Below the pieces are notes generated by a model. The model was not told the DNA's origin, ran no database searches, and was given only the letters and a program-made list of their open reading frames with translations. Below, piece after piece: positions 51,591 to 60,257 of a stretch of DNA of 64,000 nucleotides; positions within the stretch are counted from its first letter, which is position 1, and each line of letters starts with the position of its first letter. This DNA is from Hydrogenophaga pseudoflava (GTDB lineage Bacteria > Pseudomonadota > Gammaproteobacteria > Burkholderiales > Burkholderiaceae_C). A program made the position numbers and the translations under genes. The stretch is taken from positions 19,558 through 83,557 of the forward strand of contig NZ_JAVHJP010000011.1 of assembly GCF_031020795.1 (NCBI RefSeq). Reading direction: 5' to 3'.

Positions 51591-52754
51591 TCAGCCCACC
51601 GCTGCATTACGCCGGGCCTCCAACGCGGCCGCGAGTTCGGGAAACTGGGCTCGCAGCCTGTCCTCGCCGATGCGGCCGGTGCGAGTCATATAGCTATGCA
51701 CGAAGTCGTGCACATTGCCACAGGCCATGTGGCGCGCGACGTCCTCGTACCAGTTGAAGCTGTTCTCGGAGGCTTCGATCAGCTTGGTCTTGCCTGGGCG
51801 GCGCGCGGCCTCATAGGCCGGGCCAATCGCGGGCACATCGCCCAAGTGGGTGAGGATGGCGTCGGCCAGCGCGATCGAGTCCTCCATGGCGATGCGGGTG
51901 CCCGAGCCAATGGAGAAGTGAGCGCTGGACAGAGCGTCTCCGATCAGAACCGTCTTGCCGCTATGCCAGCGCTGGTTGCGTATGACTGGAAACTGGCGCC
52001 ACACCGAGTTACTGGCAACAAGGGGCAGGCCTTCGAGCTCGGGAGCGAAGATGTGCTCGAATAATTCCTGGCGCGACTCGTCCGTCATCTTGTCCAGACC
52101 GCAGTGGAACCAAGTGGCTTCGTCGCATTCGGCAACGAAGGTGCTCATGGTGTCGCTGTAGCGGTAGTAGTGAGCCACGAAGTGCCCACCAGCGTGTTCT
52201 CGGAAGACCAGCGCCGGATTGGGGAAGAGGCGCGTGGTGCCGTACCAGGCGAATCGGTTGTGCAGTAGACGCTGGCTGGTGCCGAAGGTCTCGGCCCCAT
52301 GCTGGCGCACCACCGAGTTCACGCCGTCGGCACCGACCACCAAGTCGACGCTGGCGGTAATGGCTTCAAGGCCGCCGTTTGCGAAGTCCTGGCGTGAGGA
52401 AAAATGTAGGTCCACGCCCACCTCGACGCAATGGCCCTGCAGAATGCGCAACAGTTCGATGCGGGTGATGGCGCCACCTCCCGCTCCAGGGCGCCTGACG
52501 TCCAGAACCTCGTCGTTCAGGCAGATGGTCTGCTGGTGCGAGAAATGCATGGCCTCGCGCAGCGCATCGTGCGACGGCTTGTCGGCTGCTTCCAGGTGAG
52601 ACAAGCCCGTATCGGCCATGACCACGCCGAAACCGAAGGTGTCGCCCTGACGGTTTTGCTCGTGGACCGTAACCGTCAATCCGGGCTGGCGACGCTTGAG
52701 TAGCAAGGCCAGGTACAGGCCTGAGGGACCGCCTCCCACAATGGCGATTTTCAT
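51591..52754 (-). CDS. FAD-dependent aromatic monooxygenase (salicylyl-CoA 5-hydroxylase-like)
   Basis: A 387-residue flavoprotein hydroxylase. FAD motif IVGGGPSGLY (6-15), VDLVVGADGVNSVVR, and VLIGDALSSAHFSIGSGTRIAMEDSIA (GD motif) place it with group A monooxygenases. N-terminal part resembles enzymes that hydroxylate aromatic CoA thioesters, including the N-terminal half of 2-aminobenzoyl-CoA monooxygenase. Together with the ligase and the thioesterase, this suggests aryl-CoA hydroxylation. The substrate is inferred from context. The ATG at 52754 overlaps the upstream gene's stop (ATGA). Confidence 0.8.
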   Translation of the reverse strand: MKIAIVGGGPSGLYLALLLKRRQPGLTVTVHEQNRQGDTFGFGVVMADTGLSHLEAADKPSHDALREAMHFSHQQTICLNDEVLDVRRPGAGGGAITRIELLRILQGHCVEVGVDLHFSSRQDFANGGLEAITASVDLVVGADGVNSVVRQHGAETFGTSQRLLHNRFAWYGTTRLFPNPALVFREHAGGHFVAHYYRYSDTMSTFVAECDEATWFHCGLDKMTDESRQELFEHIFAPELEGLPLVASNSVWRQFPVIRNQRWHSGKTVLIGDALSSAHFSIGSGTRIAMEDSIALADAILTHLGDVPAIGPAYEAARRPGKTKLIEASENSFNWYEDVARHMACGNVHDFVHSYMTRTGRIGEDRLRAQFPELAAALEARRNAAVG

Positions 52755-53005
52755 GACGCTCCTCCGACGATGCGCAGTTCGTCGCGCGAGAACTCGGCGA
52801 TGCGGCCAACCAGTCCACCGGTGAGCGCGCCGTACCACACGGCCGGCTTGAAGCCCAGGGCCTTGCGATTGAAGTGCAACTCGCCCTCGGCGCTGATGCG
52901 GGTGTAGCCACGCGGGCCGGGCTGAACGGAGACGCCAGCCTGCTCACGCGCGCTTTCAATCAGAGGGTGAAACTCTTCGACGTTCAAGACAAACAGTGTT
53001 GGCAT
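52751..53005 (-). CDS. Small protein of unknown function in the aromatic operon
   Basis: An 84-residue protein (MPTLFVLNVEEFHPLIESAR, then GPRGYTRISAEGELHFNRKA, LKPAVWYGA-like GFKPAVWYGALTGGLVGRIA). It lies between the VOC gene and the monooxygenase; the start is 1 bp after the VOC stop and its stop overlaps the monooxygenase start. It has no signal peptide. It may be a small subunit or accessory protein of the hydroxylase; I cannot name it. Confidence 0.6.
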   Translation of the reverse strand: MPTLFVLNVEEFHPLIESAREQAGVSVQPGPRGYTRISAEGELHFNRKALGFKPAVWYGALTGGLVGRIAEFSRDELRIVGGAS

Positions 53006-53006
53006 C

Positions 53007-53606
53007 TCAGGCCTCCTGGGTGAGTTCGGAAAGCTCGGCGCCCTTGCGGCGCCAGACGTCGTCGATGCAGCTGAAGGCGTCGGCATCACCCAGGTCCTCC
53101 AGTTCCATGCCGGCGCGGATGGTGCGCTCGGCGTCCTCGGCATCGATGGCCTGCATGGGCCGCAGCTGGCAGGTGATCTCAAGTGGGTAGCCGTTGGGAT
53201 CGGTGAAGTAGAGAGACTCGATAATTTCGTGCCGGGTCTCGTAGCGCAGCGGCACGCCCTGGTCCAGAAGGCGCTGTCGCCAGACCTCCAGGTCTTCGAG
53301 CTTCTCCACCTGCCAGGCAGTGTGCGTAGCCGTGTAGAAGTGGCTATGGACCGGCTCCAGGTAATTCGGGCGCTGTGTGCCGATGTAGTAGAAGAATGCG
53401 ATGGTGCTGCCATTGCCGCTGTCGAAGAAGAAGTGCAGGAAGTCGGGGTGGCCTTCGGGCCAGCCGCGCGCCGAGATCGCGTGCACCAGGGGCAGGCCCA
53501 GCCTGTCGCGGTAGAACTCGACGGTCTCGCGCAGCTTCCAGGTCGGGCGCGCAGTGTGGTGCACGCCGTGGATGGGCGTGCTTCGTTGGGTGAGTGAGTG
53601 GCTCAT
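53007..53606 (-). CDS. VOC-family (glyoxalase/extradiol dioxygenase-like) protein
   Basis: A 199-residue vicinal-oxygen-chelate protein. GVHHTARPTWKLRETVEFYRD provides the first metal His, a second His lies in HFYTATHTAWQVE, and a Glu in GYPLEITCQL is the third ligand. It may cleave a dihydroxy-aromatic ring or act as a lyase/isomerase. ATG 53606 is 28 bp after the aryl-ligase stop. Similar VOC proteins sit in many aromatic clusters. Confidence 0.8.
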   Translation of the reverse strand: MSHSLTQRSTPIHGVHHTARPTWKLRETVEFYRDRLGLPLVHAISARGWPEGHPDFLHFFFDSGNGSTIAFFYYIGTQRPNYLEPVHSHFYTATHTAWQVEKLEDLEVWRQRLLDQGVPLRYETRHEIIESLYFTDPNGYPLEITCQLRPMQAIDAEDAERTIRAGMELEDLGDADAFSCIDDVWRRKGAELSELTQEA

Positions 53607-53634
53607 GAGAAGGGCTCCAGAGGAATGAAGTGAG

Positions 53635-55296
53635 TCAGGCGTAGCGCTGGCGCAGCGTGAGCTTGTCGAGCTTGCCGACATGGGTCACCGGCAATTCGGT
53701 CATGATTTCGATGCGTTCGGGCCACTTGAACTTGGCGAGGCCATAGGCCTGCAGGTGCAGGCCCAGCGAGGCTACGGTGGGGGCCTCGGCACCAGGCTGC
53801 AGCACCAGGCAGACACACATACGTTCGCCTAGCAGCGGATCCTTGAGCCCTATGACGGCACAGGCCGCCACGGCCGGATGGGTGTTGACGGCGGTCTCCA
53901 CCTCCTCGGCGTTGATCTTCTCGCCGCCTCGGTCCACTACATCCTTGATGCGCCCCTCGTATACGTGGTAGACCTTGCCGTCGATCAGGCGTTTGGACAT
54001 CAGATCGCCGGAGCGGTAGAAGCCGTCGCTGGTGAAGGCTTCGGTATTGCGCTCGGCGGCGTCGTAGTAGCCGTGCACCGTGTAGGGGCCGCGAAAGGCG
54101 GGCTCTCCGACTTCGCCCAGAGGTAACTCCTCCTCAGTGCCAGGCCGCAGGATCTTGACTTCGTCGTGCGGAGAGATTGGGCGGCCCACTGTGTGGTAGC
54201 GTGCCTCGGCCGAGTCGCTGGGATGGGTAAACATGATTACCCCCTCGGTCATGCCGAAGACATGGTAGGTGGGCACGCCGGTCAGCTTTTCCACCATGTC
54301 GGCGCCCTTGGATGTGATGGAGCCGCGCGCATGCGAGAAGCTCACCGCACCGCTGGCGATGGCTGGCTGCAGCTTGGCCAGCAGCGGGCCGGGCAGGGTG
54401 AACCAGGTAGGCTTGTCGCGGCGCAGGATGCCCACCACGGTTTCCGCGTCCAGCGTGGGCGCCAGGGCGATGGCGCCACCAGCCATCAGCATGGGCGCCG
54501 AGCAGCACACCAGATTGAAGTTGTGGATCAGCGGCATGGGGTTGTAGAAGCAGTCCGCGGCGCCGAAGCCAAACCAATCCACCACAGCGCGCATGTTGTA
54601 GACGTAGTCACCCGAACTGCGCGGGATGATCTTGGGCACGCCGGTGGTGCCGCCCGAAAGCTGGAACAGCGCCACTTGGTAGGGGTCGCGCGGCAGAGCC
54701 TGCACTCTTTCGCGGGCCGCAGTCGGATCCTGGGCTTCCCACAGCGCACGAAGTGACAGAGCACCGTCTCGCGCCGGACTGCGTGCAACCACCGTGTGCC
54801 TGAGCGACGGCACTTGGGCGCGCATGCGCATAGAGAATTCGACATGGTCGAACTTGGGGTCGTCGCCGGGCACGAGGTGTAGGCAGGCCTGAGCGTGTTG
54901 GGCTAAATAGCCGATCTCACGCTCTCTGTGTGAAGCAAGGGTGCAGACTGGGATCAGGTTGGCCTTGAAGCAGGCCAGTAGGGCGATGACCAGTTCCTTG
55001 CAGTTGGGCAGTTGGAACACTACGCGGTCCAGCGGGGCCAAGCCCAGGTCCAATAGGGCGGCTGCAGTGCGGTCTGTCAGGATGTCGAGTTCACCGTGAG
55101 TGATCACCCCTTCTGGCCCCACAAGCGCGGGGCGATGGGCGTTTGCCGCGTGAGTGGCCATGAATGCCTCGGCCAGCGTGGTTTGACCAATGAAACCCGC
55201 CGAGGTGTCGCGGCGAAGCTGTTCGGGCGGCGGGTAGACCACACCCGGCAGTCGCACGGTGGGAACCAGAGTTGCGTGAAGGAGCGGTGCGAGCAT
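53635..55296 (-). CDS. Aryl-AMP/CoA ligase (DhbE-like adenylate-forming enzyme)
   Basis: A 553-residue ANL superfamily enzyme. Core motifs: FQLSGGTTGVPKIIPRS, YHVFGMTEGVIMF, YRSGDLMSK, EGRIKDVVDRGGEKINAEEV and the catalytic Lys in PVTHVGKLDKLTL. It resembles 2,3-dihydroxybenzoate- and salicylate-AMP ligases. In this setting it should activate an aromatic acid as AMP or CoA ester for the FAD monooxygenase. ATG 55296 starts the family-like part; the upstream 35 codons do not fit. No carrier protein or NRPS is nearby, so catabolism is more likely than siderophore synthesis. Confidence 0.85.
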   Translation of the reverse strand: MLAPLLHATLVPTVRLPGVVYPPPEQLRRDTSAGFIGQTTLAEAFMATHAANAHRPALVGPEGVITHGELDILTDRTAAALLDLGLAPLDRVVFQLPNCKELVIALLACFKANLIPVCTLASHREREIGYLAQHAQACLHLVPGDDPKFDHVEFSMRMRAQVPSLRHTVVARSPARDGALSLRALWEAQDPTAARERVQALPRDPYQVALFQLSGGTTGVPKIIPRSSGDYVYNMRAVVDWFGFGAADCFYNPMPLIHNFNLVCCSAPMLMAGGAIALAPTLDAETVVGILRRDKPTWFTLPGPLLAKLQPAIASGAVSFSHARGSITSKGADMVEKLTGVPTYHVFGMTEGVIMFTHPSDSAEARYHTVGRPISPHDEVKILRPGTEEELPLGEVGEPAFRGPYTVHGYYDAAERNTEAFTSDGFYRSGDLMSKRLIDGKVYHVYEGRIKDVVDRGGEKINAEEVETAVNTHPAVAACAVIGLKDPLLGERMCVCLVLQPGAEAPTVASLGLHLQAYGLAKFKWPERIEIMTELPVTHVGKLDKLTLRQRYA

Positions 55297-55432
55297 AGCG
55301 GTGGACTTCACTTCGATTGGATGCCGGTGTTCCGGTAGACATCCATGCAGAGGGAGTTCTCCATGTATGCAAAGGCCAGGACAGAGGGAAGGATGGGGCA
55401 TTTCATTGCAGTCTCCAGTGTTTTTTTAAAGA

Positions 55433-56689
55433 TCAAAAGCGGCTCTTCAACCACTCCTGTATGCGGCTGCCAGCGATCTCCTGGCCATTGGGCTCGCCAG
55501 GTTCAAGTGCTTGCCCATGGTGATTGCCGCGTACCCGAAGGTGGGTCTTGTCGGGGGTGGGCATGGCCGCCAGCATGACCTGGATGTCGGCGGGGAAGAC
55601 ACAGTTGTCGCCCGTGTACTCGATGAGCAGCGCTGGCTGCTGCACTGACGGTGCCGTCTTGGCCATCACCGCATTGGACGACAGGCCCGACCAGGTGGAC
55701 AGCCAAGACTCCGGGGTGACAACCCGAGCGAAACCTACGCTGCCTAGATTGGAGACAGCCGGATCTGCTCCCCACAAGGTGCCTACCAGGCGATCCGAGG
55801 GGTCCAGCGAAGTGTCCCAACCGCGCAGGTCCGCGTCGGTACGCCAAACTTGAAAGATCGGTGAGTGGCTTGCAACCAGCTTGTCAGTGCGGTTGGGCGC
55901 TTCCTTTAGCCGAGCCAGTGCTTCGCGCTTGCGTCGGATCATCTCGCGTGCCTTAGCGTCGATTCGTTCGCAGCGGGCGACTTGTGCCGCGCGGTAGCGT
56001 TCGATGAAATCCGGTGCGTATTGCGCGGATTCGGGCGGACGCCGAAAACCATTGTCTGGGCTGAAAGGGTCCAGTGCCGGGTCGCAGGAGAAGGCGTCGC
56101 TCTCGTCGGTTACTGAGGGATCCAGAGCATTGAGTAGCAGTGCACCCTGACCAGGATGGGGTGAGACAAAGATGAGGCCGTCCACCACCGGCAGTTCGGC
56201 GGTGGCGAGCTGAGTGGGGCGTCCACCAGGTGTGCGTGCGATGCGCTGCTCGCCGGGCAGCAGCGATTGCTGGTTGTAGAAACTCAGCAGACCAGCGCCA
56301 CCAGAGTTACCCAGCAATACGATCTTTTCGAAGCCTAAGGCGCGCAACTGACGAATGCCAGCTGCTACGTCCAGCAAGGCGATCTCGTGTTCCAGTCTCA
56401 GGTCGTTGCCGATTGAGCGCGGTGCCTGAGCCCAAAAGGCCCAGCCGGCGTTGAGAACGTCGGGAACCAGGTAGTGGGTCATGACCATTTCTCGAGGATG
56501 CATAGCAAGGACTGCTTTGCGTTCACCCCCGCGGGCGAAGAGAAAGCCCAAGACGCGCTGGCCATCGTGAGTGTTCAGAGAGAAAGGAGTTGTGCTGAAT
56601 GGATGCTTCATGCGTTCAGCGTTCCACGAAGCGCCGCGTAAACCCGCCGTCACCGCTACTCGCCCTGTAGTGGGCTTATTTTGTGTCAT
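55433..56689 (-). CDS. Alpha/beta hydrolase, first gene of the aromatic operon
   Basis: A 418-residue alpha/beta-hydrolase. Marks: LAMHPREMVMTHYLVPDVL, and nucleophile elbow GNSGGA (127-132, S129), later TGDNCVFPAD and RGNHHGQALE for the catalytic Asp and His. It is larger than simple esterases because of a helical insert around 200-300. A ribosome-binding AGGAG lies just before ATG 56689; ATG at about codon 27 (MKHPF) is an alternative. The 136-bp gap before the ligase leaves room for a second promoter. Two palindromes at 56700-56720 and 56737-56757 lie in its leader. Confidence 0.8.
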   Translation of the reverse strand: MTQNKPTTGRVAVTAGLRGASWNAERMKHPFSTTPFSLNTHDGQRVLGFLFARGGERKAVLAMHPREMVMTHYLVPDVLNAGWAFWAQAPRSIGNDLRLEHEIALLDVAAGIRQLRALGFEKIVLLGNSGGAGLLSFYNQQSLLPGEQRIARTPGGRPTQLATAELPVVDGLIFVSPHPGQGALLLNALDPSVTDESDAFSCDPALDPFSPDNGFRRPPESAQYAPDFIERYRAAQVARCERIDAKAREMIRRKREALARLKEAPNRTDKLVASHSPIFQVWRTDADLRGWDTSLDPSDRLVGTLWGADPAVSNLGSVGFARVVTPESWLSTWSGLSSNAVMAKTAPSVQQPALLIEYTGDNCVFPADIQVMLAAMPTPDKTHLRVRGNHHGQALEPGEPNGQEIAGSRIQEWLKSRF

Positions 56690-56699
56690 GTGTTCTCCT

Positions 56700-56720
56700 A
56701 AATTGAGTACATATCAAATA
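56700..56720. promoter_or_regulatory. Operator-like palindrome, copy 1 (hydrolase promoter)
   Basis: AAATTGA-N7-TCAAATA, 11 bp upstream of the hydrolase ATG (minus strand). It matches the TTGA-N7-TCAA core seen four times in the window. Confidence 0.6.
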
Positions 56721-56736
56721 AAGAGGGACTCTACTA

Positions 56737-56757
56737 TATTTGATGCACACTCAATTA
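56737..56757. promoter_or_regulatory. Operator-like palindrome, copy 2 (hydrolase promoter)
   Basis: TATTTGA-N7-TCAATTA, 37 bp from copy 1, in the same leader. The arms differ from copy 4 at one position. Confidence 0.65.
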
Positions 56758-57341
56758 AGGGAAACCACTGATGCCCTTGTGCCGACCAGGGATTGGTCGA
56801 AGTCGCTGCAGAGGGCGATGAACACAAGAAAGTCGACTCCAAAGTGGGCTTGGCCGCCAAGTACGCAGCCCGAGCAGGCCGACCTTTGCAGGATTCCGAC
56901 TCGCTACTTCATGTGCAGCCGAGACATGTCTGCTGGTTGCTACCGGCTCACTGATGAAACTACCGTTCGAGATGGTGAATCCGAATGAAGAGGTAGAAAT
57001 TCAGCGCGGCTCAGAGCGTCCGCTTCCCCAAGGCAGTCGAGATGGGGGAAAGGTTTGGCCAGACGGCCAGGGAGGACGGTATGAGTGAACCGACGCTCCC
57101 CAAGTGGAAGAGTCGGTTCTTAGTGATCAGTGTTTCGCAGCTTCGCCTGCTTCAGGGGCTCGATCACTCATGTCGAGTGACTCAACAAGACCTGGTGCAC
57201 TGAGGTGCAGGGTGCTTCCTGGCCAAACAGATCGGGAACTGCGGGGCATGTCGTCCGACTGGTTGCACCGCACTTCCGCCACGCCCATGAAGCCGAAATC
57301 TATGCCTTTGACTGGTTCAGCGATTCGAGGGAACTTCTGCT
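56758..57341. other. Gap between the hydrolase operator region and the MFS gene: no supported gene
   Basis: This stretch of about 580 bp has only short ORFs. One minus-strand ORF (57127-57345, 72 codons, TTG start overlapping the MFS stop as TTGA) reads fairly protein-like (KGIDFGFMGVAEVRCNQSD) but I do not recognise it. A plus-strand stretch (56790-56950, GLVEVAAEGDEHKKVDSKVG) also looks like decayed coding sequence. It may be scars of lost genes. Confidence 0.4.
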
Positions 57342-58637
57342 TCAAGGGCTATGAGGAGACGCATAGTGGTAAGGGCCGAGTCTCAACACCGCCACGGCGG
57401 CAAGTGCCAAGCCTGTCGCGGCGACCCAAAGCGGTTGAGCGTAACTTTGAGTTCCGTCGAAGCTAGCGCCGAAAGCGACAGGCCCAAGTAGTCCGCCAAT
57501 TGCGAACGCAAAGAACAGGAGACCGTAGATCGAGCCGAAAGCTCGCAACCCGAAGTACCTACGCACGAAGAATGGGATGAAGTCGCCTTCCGCACCGATC
57601 GCGAATCCAACCATCAGCCCACACAGCGCCACGGAGGCGAAGCCTGAGGGTGCGCCGGATGCCAGAAGTACGGTGCCAGCGCTGGCCAAAGCGAACGATA
57701 GGGCCGCAATGCGAGGGGCCGGGTACATGTCGAGTACGACACCGCATACCAACCTGCCTAGCACCACGCCTACGCCAGTGACCGCTGCCACGCGCGCTCC
57801 GTCAGAAGCGCTGACGCCCAAGTCCGTTACGAGCGAAACCAAGTGAATTGAAACTCCAAGGCTCGATGCCGAAACCACGAGGATCACCGCGGACAGCAAC
57901 CAAAAGCGGCCACTACGCAGTGCTTCAGATACTGTCTCACCAAGCACACTCGACTTGTGTCCGGTCCCCTCGCTACGCGCCAGCGGTCGATGGTTTCGCG
58001 GTAGGAATATCAGGATGCAGGCGAGCGCACCACAGGCCGCGGCCCAAAGACTGAGGTGGATGTATGCACCGCGCCAGCCATACTGGCCTATGAACCCTTG
58101 TGTGATCATGGGCGCCAGTACCGTGCCCACGCCCATTCCCACGCCAGCGAGACCGAGTGCCAATCCGAGGCGTTTGTTAAACCACATAGCGAGCACCGAC
58201 AGGTAGCCAGGTGGTGTGGTTGCCGCGCCAACAACGCCAATAAGGAAGCTCAAGCCACCGAACAGAAAGGGATCATTGCCCACTCTTGCCAACAGGTTGA
58301 TCAGCAGTGCCATGAGCGCCACCGATGCCAGGATGATTCGTGATGGGCCGAAGCGATCAATGCACCGGCCGACCAGCACCGAGCCTATTGCCAGACCCAG
58401 CATCGACAACACACCAGCGCCAGCGGTTTCCGCGCGACCCCAGGAGAACTCGGCGGCCACCGGCTTGAGAAAGACAGATAGCGTTGAAAAGTACATAGGG
58501 GCGAAGCCTGACCCCAGACCTACTGCCGCTCCTAGTACCACAAGGCTTTTCTGCGCCCCTGACTTTTCGTCACTTGCACCCGGAAGTGCAACATCGGCCA
58601 TATCTGAGGGGGTGGGTGTCAATTTATTTGTGTCCAT
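57342..58637 (-). CDS. MFS transporter (OxlT/monocarboxylate-type)
   Basis: A 431-residue carrier with 12 predicted membrane helices. The signature GRCIDRFGPSRI between TM2 and TM3, and RLVCGVVLDMYPAPRIAA between TM8 and TM9, are MFS loop motifs. It lies in the catabolic region between the hydrolase operon and the porin, so uptake of an aromatic acid or carboxylate is likely. ATG 58637; a longer frame lacks the fold. Upstream, TTATTG-GT-CAATAA at 58728-58741 is a short palindrome that might be its operator. Confidence 0.88.
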   Translation of the reverse strand: MDTNKLTPTPSDMADVALPGASDEKSGAQKSLVVLGAAVGLGSGFAPMYFSTLSVFLKPVAAEFSWGRAETAGAGVLSMLGLAIGSVLVGRCIDRFGPSRIILASVALMALLINLLARVGNDPFLFGGLSFLIGVVGAATTPPGYLSVLAMWFNKRLGLALGLAGVGMGVGTVLAPMITQGFIGQYGWRGAYIHLSLWAAACGALACILIFLPRNHRPLARSEGTGHKSSVLGETVSEALRSGRFWLLSAVILVVSASSLGVSIHLVSLVTDLGVSASDGARVAAVTGVGVVLGRLVCGVVLDMYPAPRIAALSFALASAGTVLLASGAPSGFASVALCGLMVGFAIGAEGDFIPFFVRRYFGLRAFGSIYGLLFFAFAIGGLLGPVAFGASFDGTQSYAQPLWVAATGLALAAVAVLRLGPYHYASPHSP

Positions 58638-59101
58638 GCGAACTCCGGAGTTGGTGGATTCGGTGGGGCCGGCTTCTCGTGCATGAGATCCACCGACCAT
58701 TGCGAGTGGCGGCCCGTGAATGTTTTGTTATTGGTCAATAACTGGGTGTCGCACTGACGCCGTTCCACGTTCGCTCCAATCGCAAGGGGGCGCTCGACGT
58801 GGCTGAAGTCTGATCAGTCTTGCGACCCTCGTTCCTGTGGGGCTGCAGCGGATTCGGCGTTACGGGAGGAGAAGTCAGTACTGAAGAACGAGAAATCAAG
58901 CGGCATCGTGGCCCCCGAGTGGCATCGCACGTTGCGCTTACCGAAGTGGCGAAGCGCAACTAAAGTCAGGGCACTTGGTTGAGGCGCCCTTCGGGGGGAA
59001 GATGTCCAGTCACTGCTAGTGGCTCAGTCCTCTCGGAGAAATGAGCCCCTTGTCAACGCGGGAAGGTCCAGCGGAGCTTTAGGGCAGTTCAGGACGCAAG
59101 G
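58638..59101. other. Gap between the MFS gene and the porin gene: no supported gene
   Basis: About 460 bp with only shadow ORFs. It holds the MFS promoter region, including a small palindrome (TTATTG-GT-CAATAA, 58728-58741) of unclear meaning. No gene supported. Confidence 0.5.
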
Positions 59102-60076
59102 TCAGAACGTGTGCCGAATGCCTGCACCGTAAGCGGTGTTAGTGGATTTCCCGGTCTCTCTACCGGAGCCGGCGTCAAAGTACACGTTGGTACGCTTGCT
59201 CAGGTAGTGCTCGTAGCCCAACGAGATCTTGGTCTGCTTTCCGCCATTTCCCGGTTTCAGTTGGCTGTAGGCGACCTTCACATTCCCAACACCGAAAGGC
59301 GCGACTGCCGCCAAGTCCCAGAACTGATTTGAAACGGTACCGCCAACGGTCTTTGACCTGGCGACATAGAGCATTGGCCTGATCACTCCGAAGTCATAGT
59401 GCAAGGCCAGGTTGGTCAGTGAGTTCCCACCACCTAGTGCGGTCTCACCATGGAGCTTTTGAAAGCCGACTGCGGCGTAGATGCCATTTGCTCTGTAGTC
59501 GACACTGATACCGTCGTCCCGAGGTGTGACACCTTCACCCAGTCCGGTAGCCACCCGAACCGAGATATCAGCGAAACGTGGCGACAAGTAACCCAAGGTG
59601 TTGTTGGTACGTACCACAGCTGAGTCGCTGAACCCCGCGAACTGCGGCAGTCCGATCTGACCCACGCCGCCCCACTGAAACGGATCGCTCAGAAACGCTA
59701 CCCAGAACGCGGGTGAATATTCGCGCCCCATGTAGACGGTGCCGTTTTTGGCCGAGCCAATCTCCATCAGCGATCGACCACCCCAGAAAGTAGCGGAAGC
59801 GACACCATCGTCCGGCGTGAAGCGATGGTCGAGCACAAAGGATACCGACGCTCCGCTGCCCAGGTCTTCGGTTCCTTTGAACACCAGGCGAGACGGGGTT
59901 GCCTGCTTTTGCATCCAATCTTTTGACGTTCCATTGCCACCCGCATTGGCTGCAGTACCCCCATTCCCCTTGGTTAGTCCCAGGTCCACGATGCCGGAGA
60001 TCGAGACTGAGGACTGAGCGTGTATGGCGAAGGTTGCAGTTGCCAAGGCAAACGCAACAACTGAATGCTTGAACAT
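59102..60076 (-). CDS. Gram-negative porin
   Basis: A 324-residue trimeric outer-membrane porin of the betaproteobacterial type. The signal peptide ends near FAIHAQ; the mature start SSVSISGIVDLGLTKGNGG and C-terminal GAGIRHTF (terminal Phe, a beta-barrel assembly signal) are characteristic. It probably lets small anions or aromatic acids through the outer membrane. ATG 60076. Its leader, about 115-180 bp upstream, carries two operator-like palindromes also found before the hydrolase operon. Confidence 0.9.
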   Translation of the reverse strand: MFKHSVVAFALATATFAIHAQSSVSISGIVDLGLTKGNGGTAANAGGNGTSKDWMQKQATPSRLVFKGTEDLGSGASVSFVLDHRFTPDDGVASATFWGGRSLMEIGSAKNGTVYMGREYSPAFWVAFLSDPFQWGGVGQIGLPQFAGFSDSAVVRTNNTLGYLSPRFADISVRVATGLGEGVTPRDDGISVDYRANGIYAAVGFQKLHGETALGGGNSLTNLALHYDFGVIRPMLYVARSKTVGGTVSNQFWDLAAVAPFGVGNVKVAYSQLKPGNGGKQTKISLGYEHYLSKRTNVYFDAGSGRETGKSTNTAYGAGIRHTF

Positions 60077-60191
60077 GATGTCTCCTTTGAATATGAATGC
60101 GCGATGGGAGTTCGGATCCGCACCCACGACGGTTCCTGGCGACATGACACGCAGAGTGCCGCGTGACGGGTGCGAGTCTGCTGGTTGAGAT

Positions 60192-60212
60192 TTATTGACT
60201 GCGGCTCAAATA
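60192..60212. promoter_or_regulatory. Operator-like palindrome, copy 3 (porin promoter)
   Basis: TTATTGA-N7-TCAAATA, about 116 bp upstream of the porin ATG. Matches the TTGA-N7-TCAA core. Confidence 0.6.
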
Positions 60213-60236
60213 TCAGACCGGCGCGACGATACCTTG

Positions 60237-60257
60237 TATTTGACAGTCACTCAAATA
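60237..60257. promoter_or_regulatory. Operator-like palindrome, copy 4 (porin promoter)
   Basis: TATTTGA-N7-TCAAATA, arms perfectly complementary, 45 bp from copy 3. It is the best member of the set. Confidence 0.7.

Noticed and set aside
56700..60257. FNR/CRP-type sites
   Set aside because: Half-sites TTGA/TCAA look like FNR, but the spacer is 7 rather than 6 in all four copies and the arms extend further.
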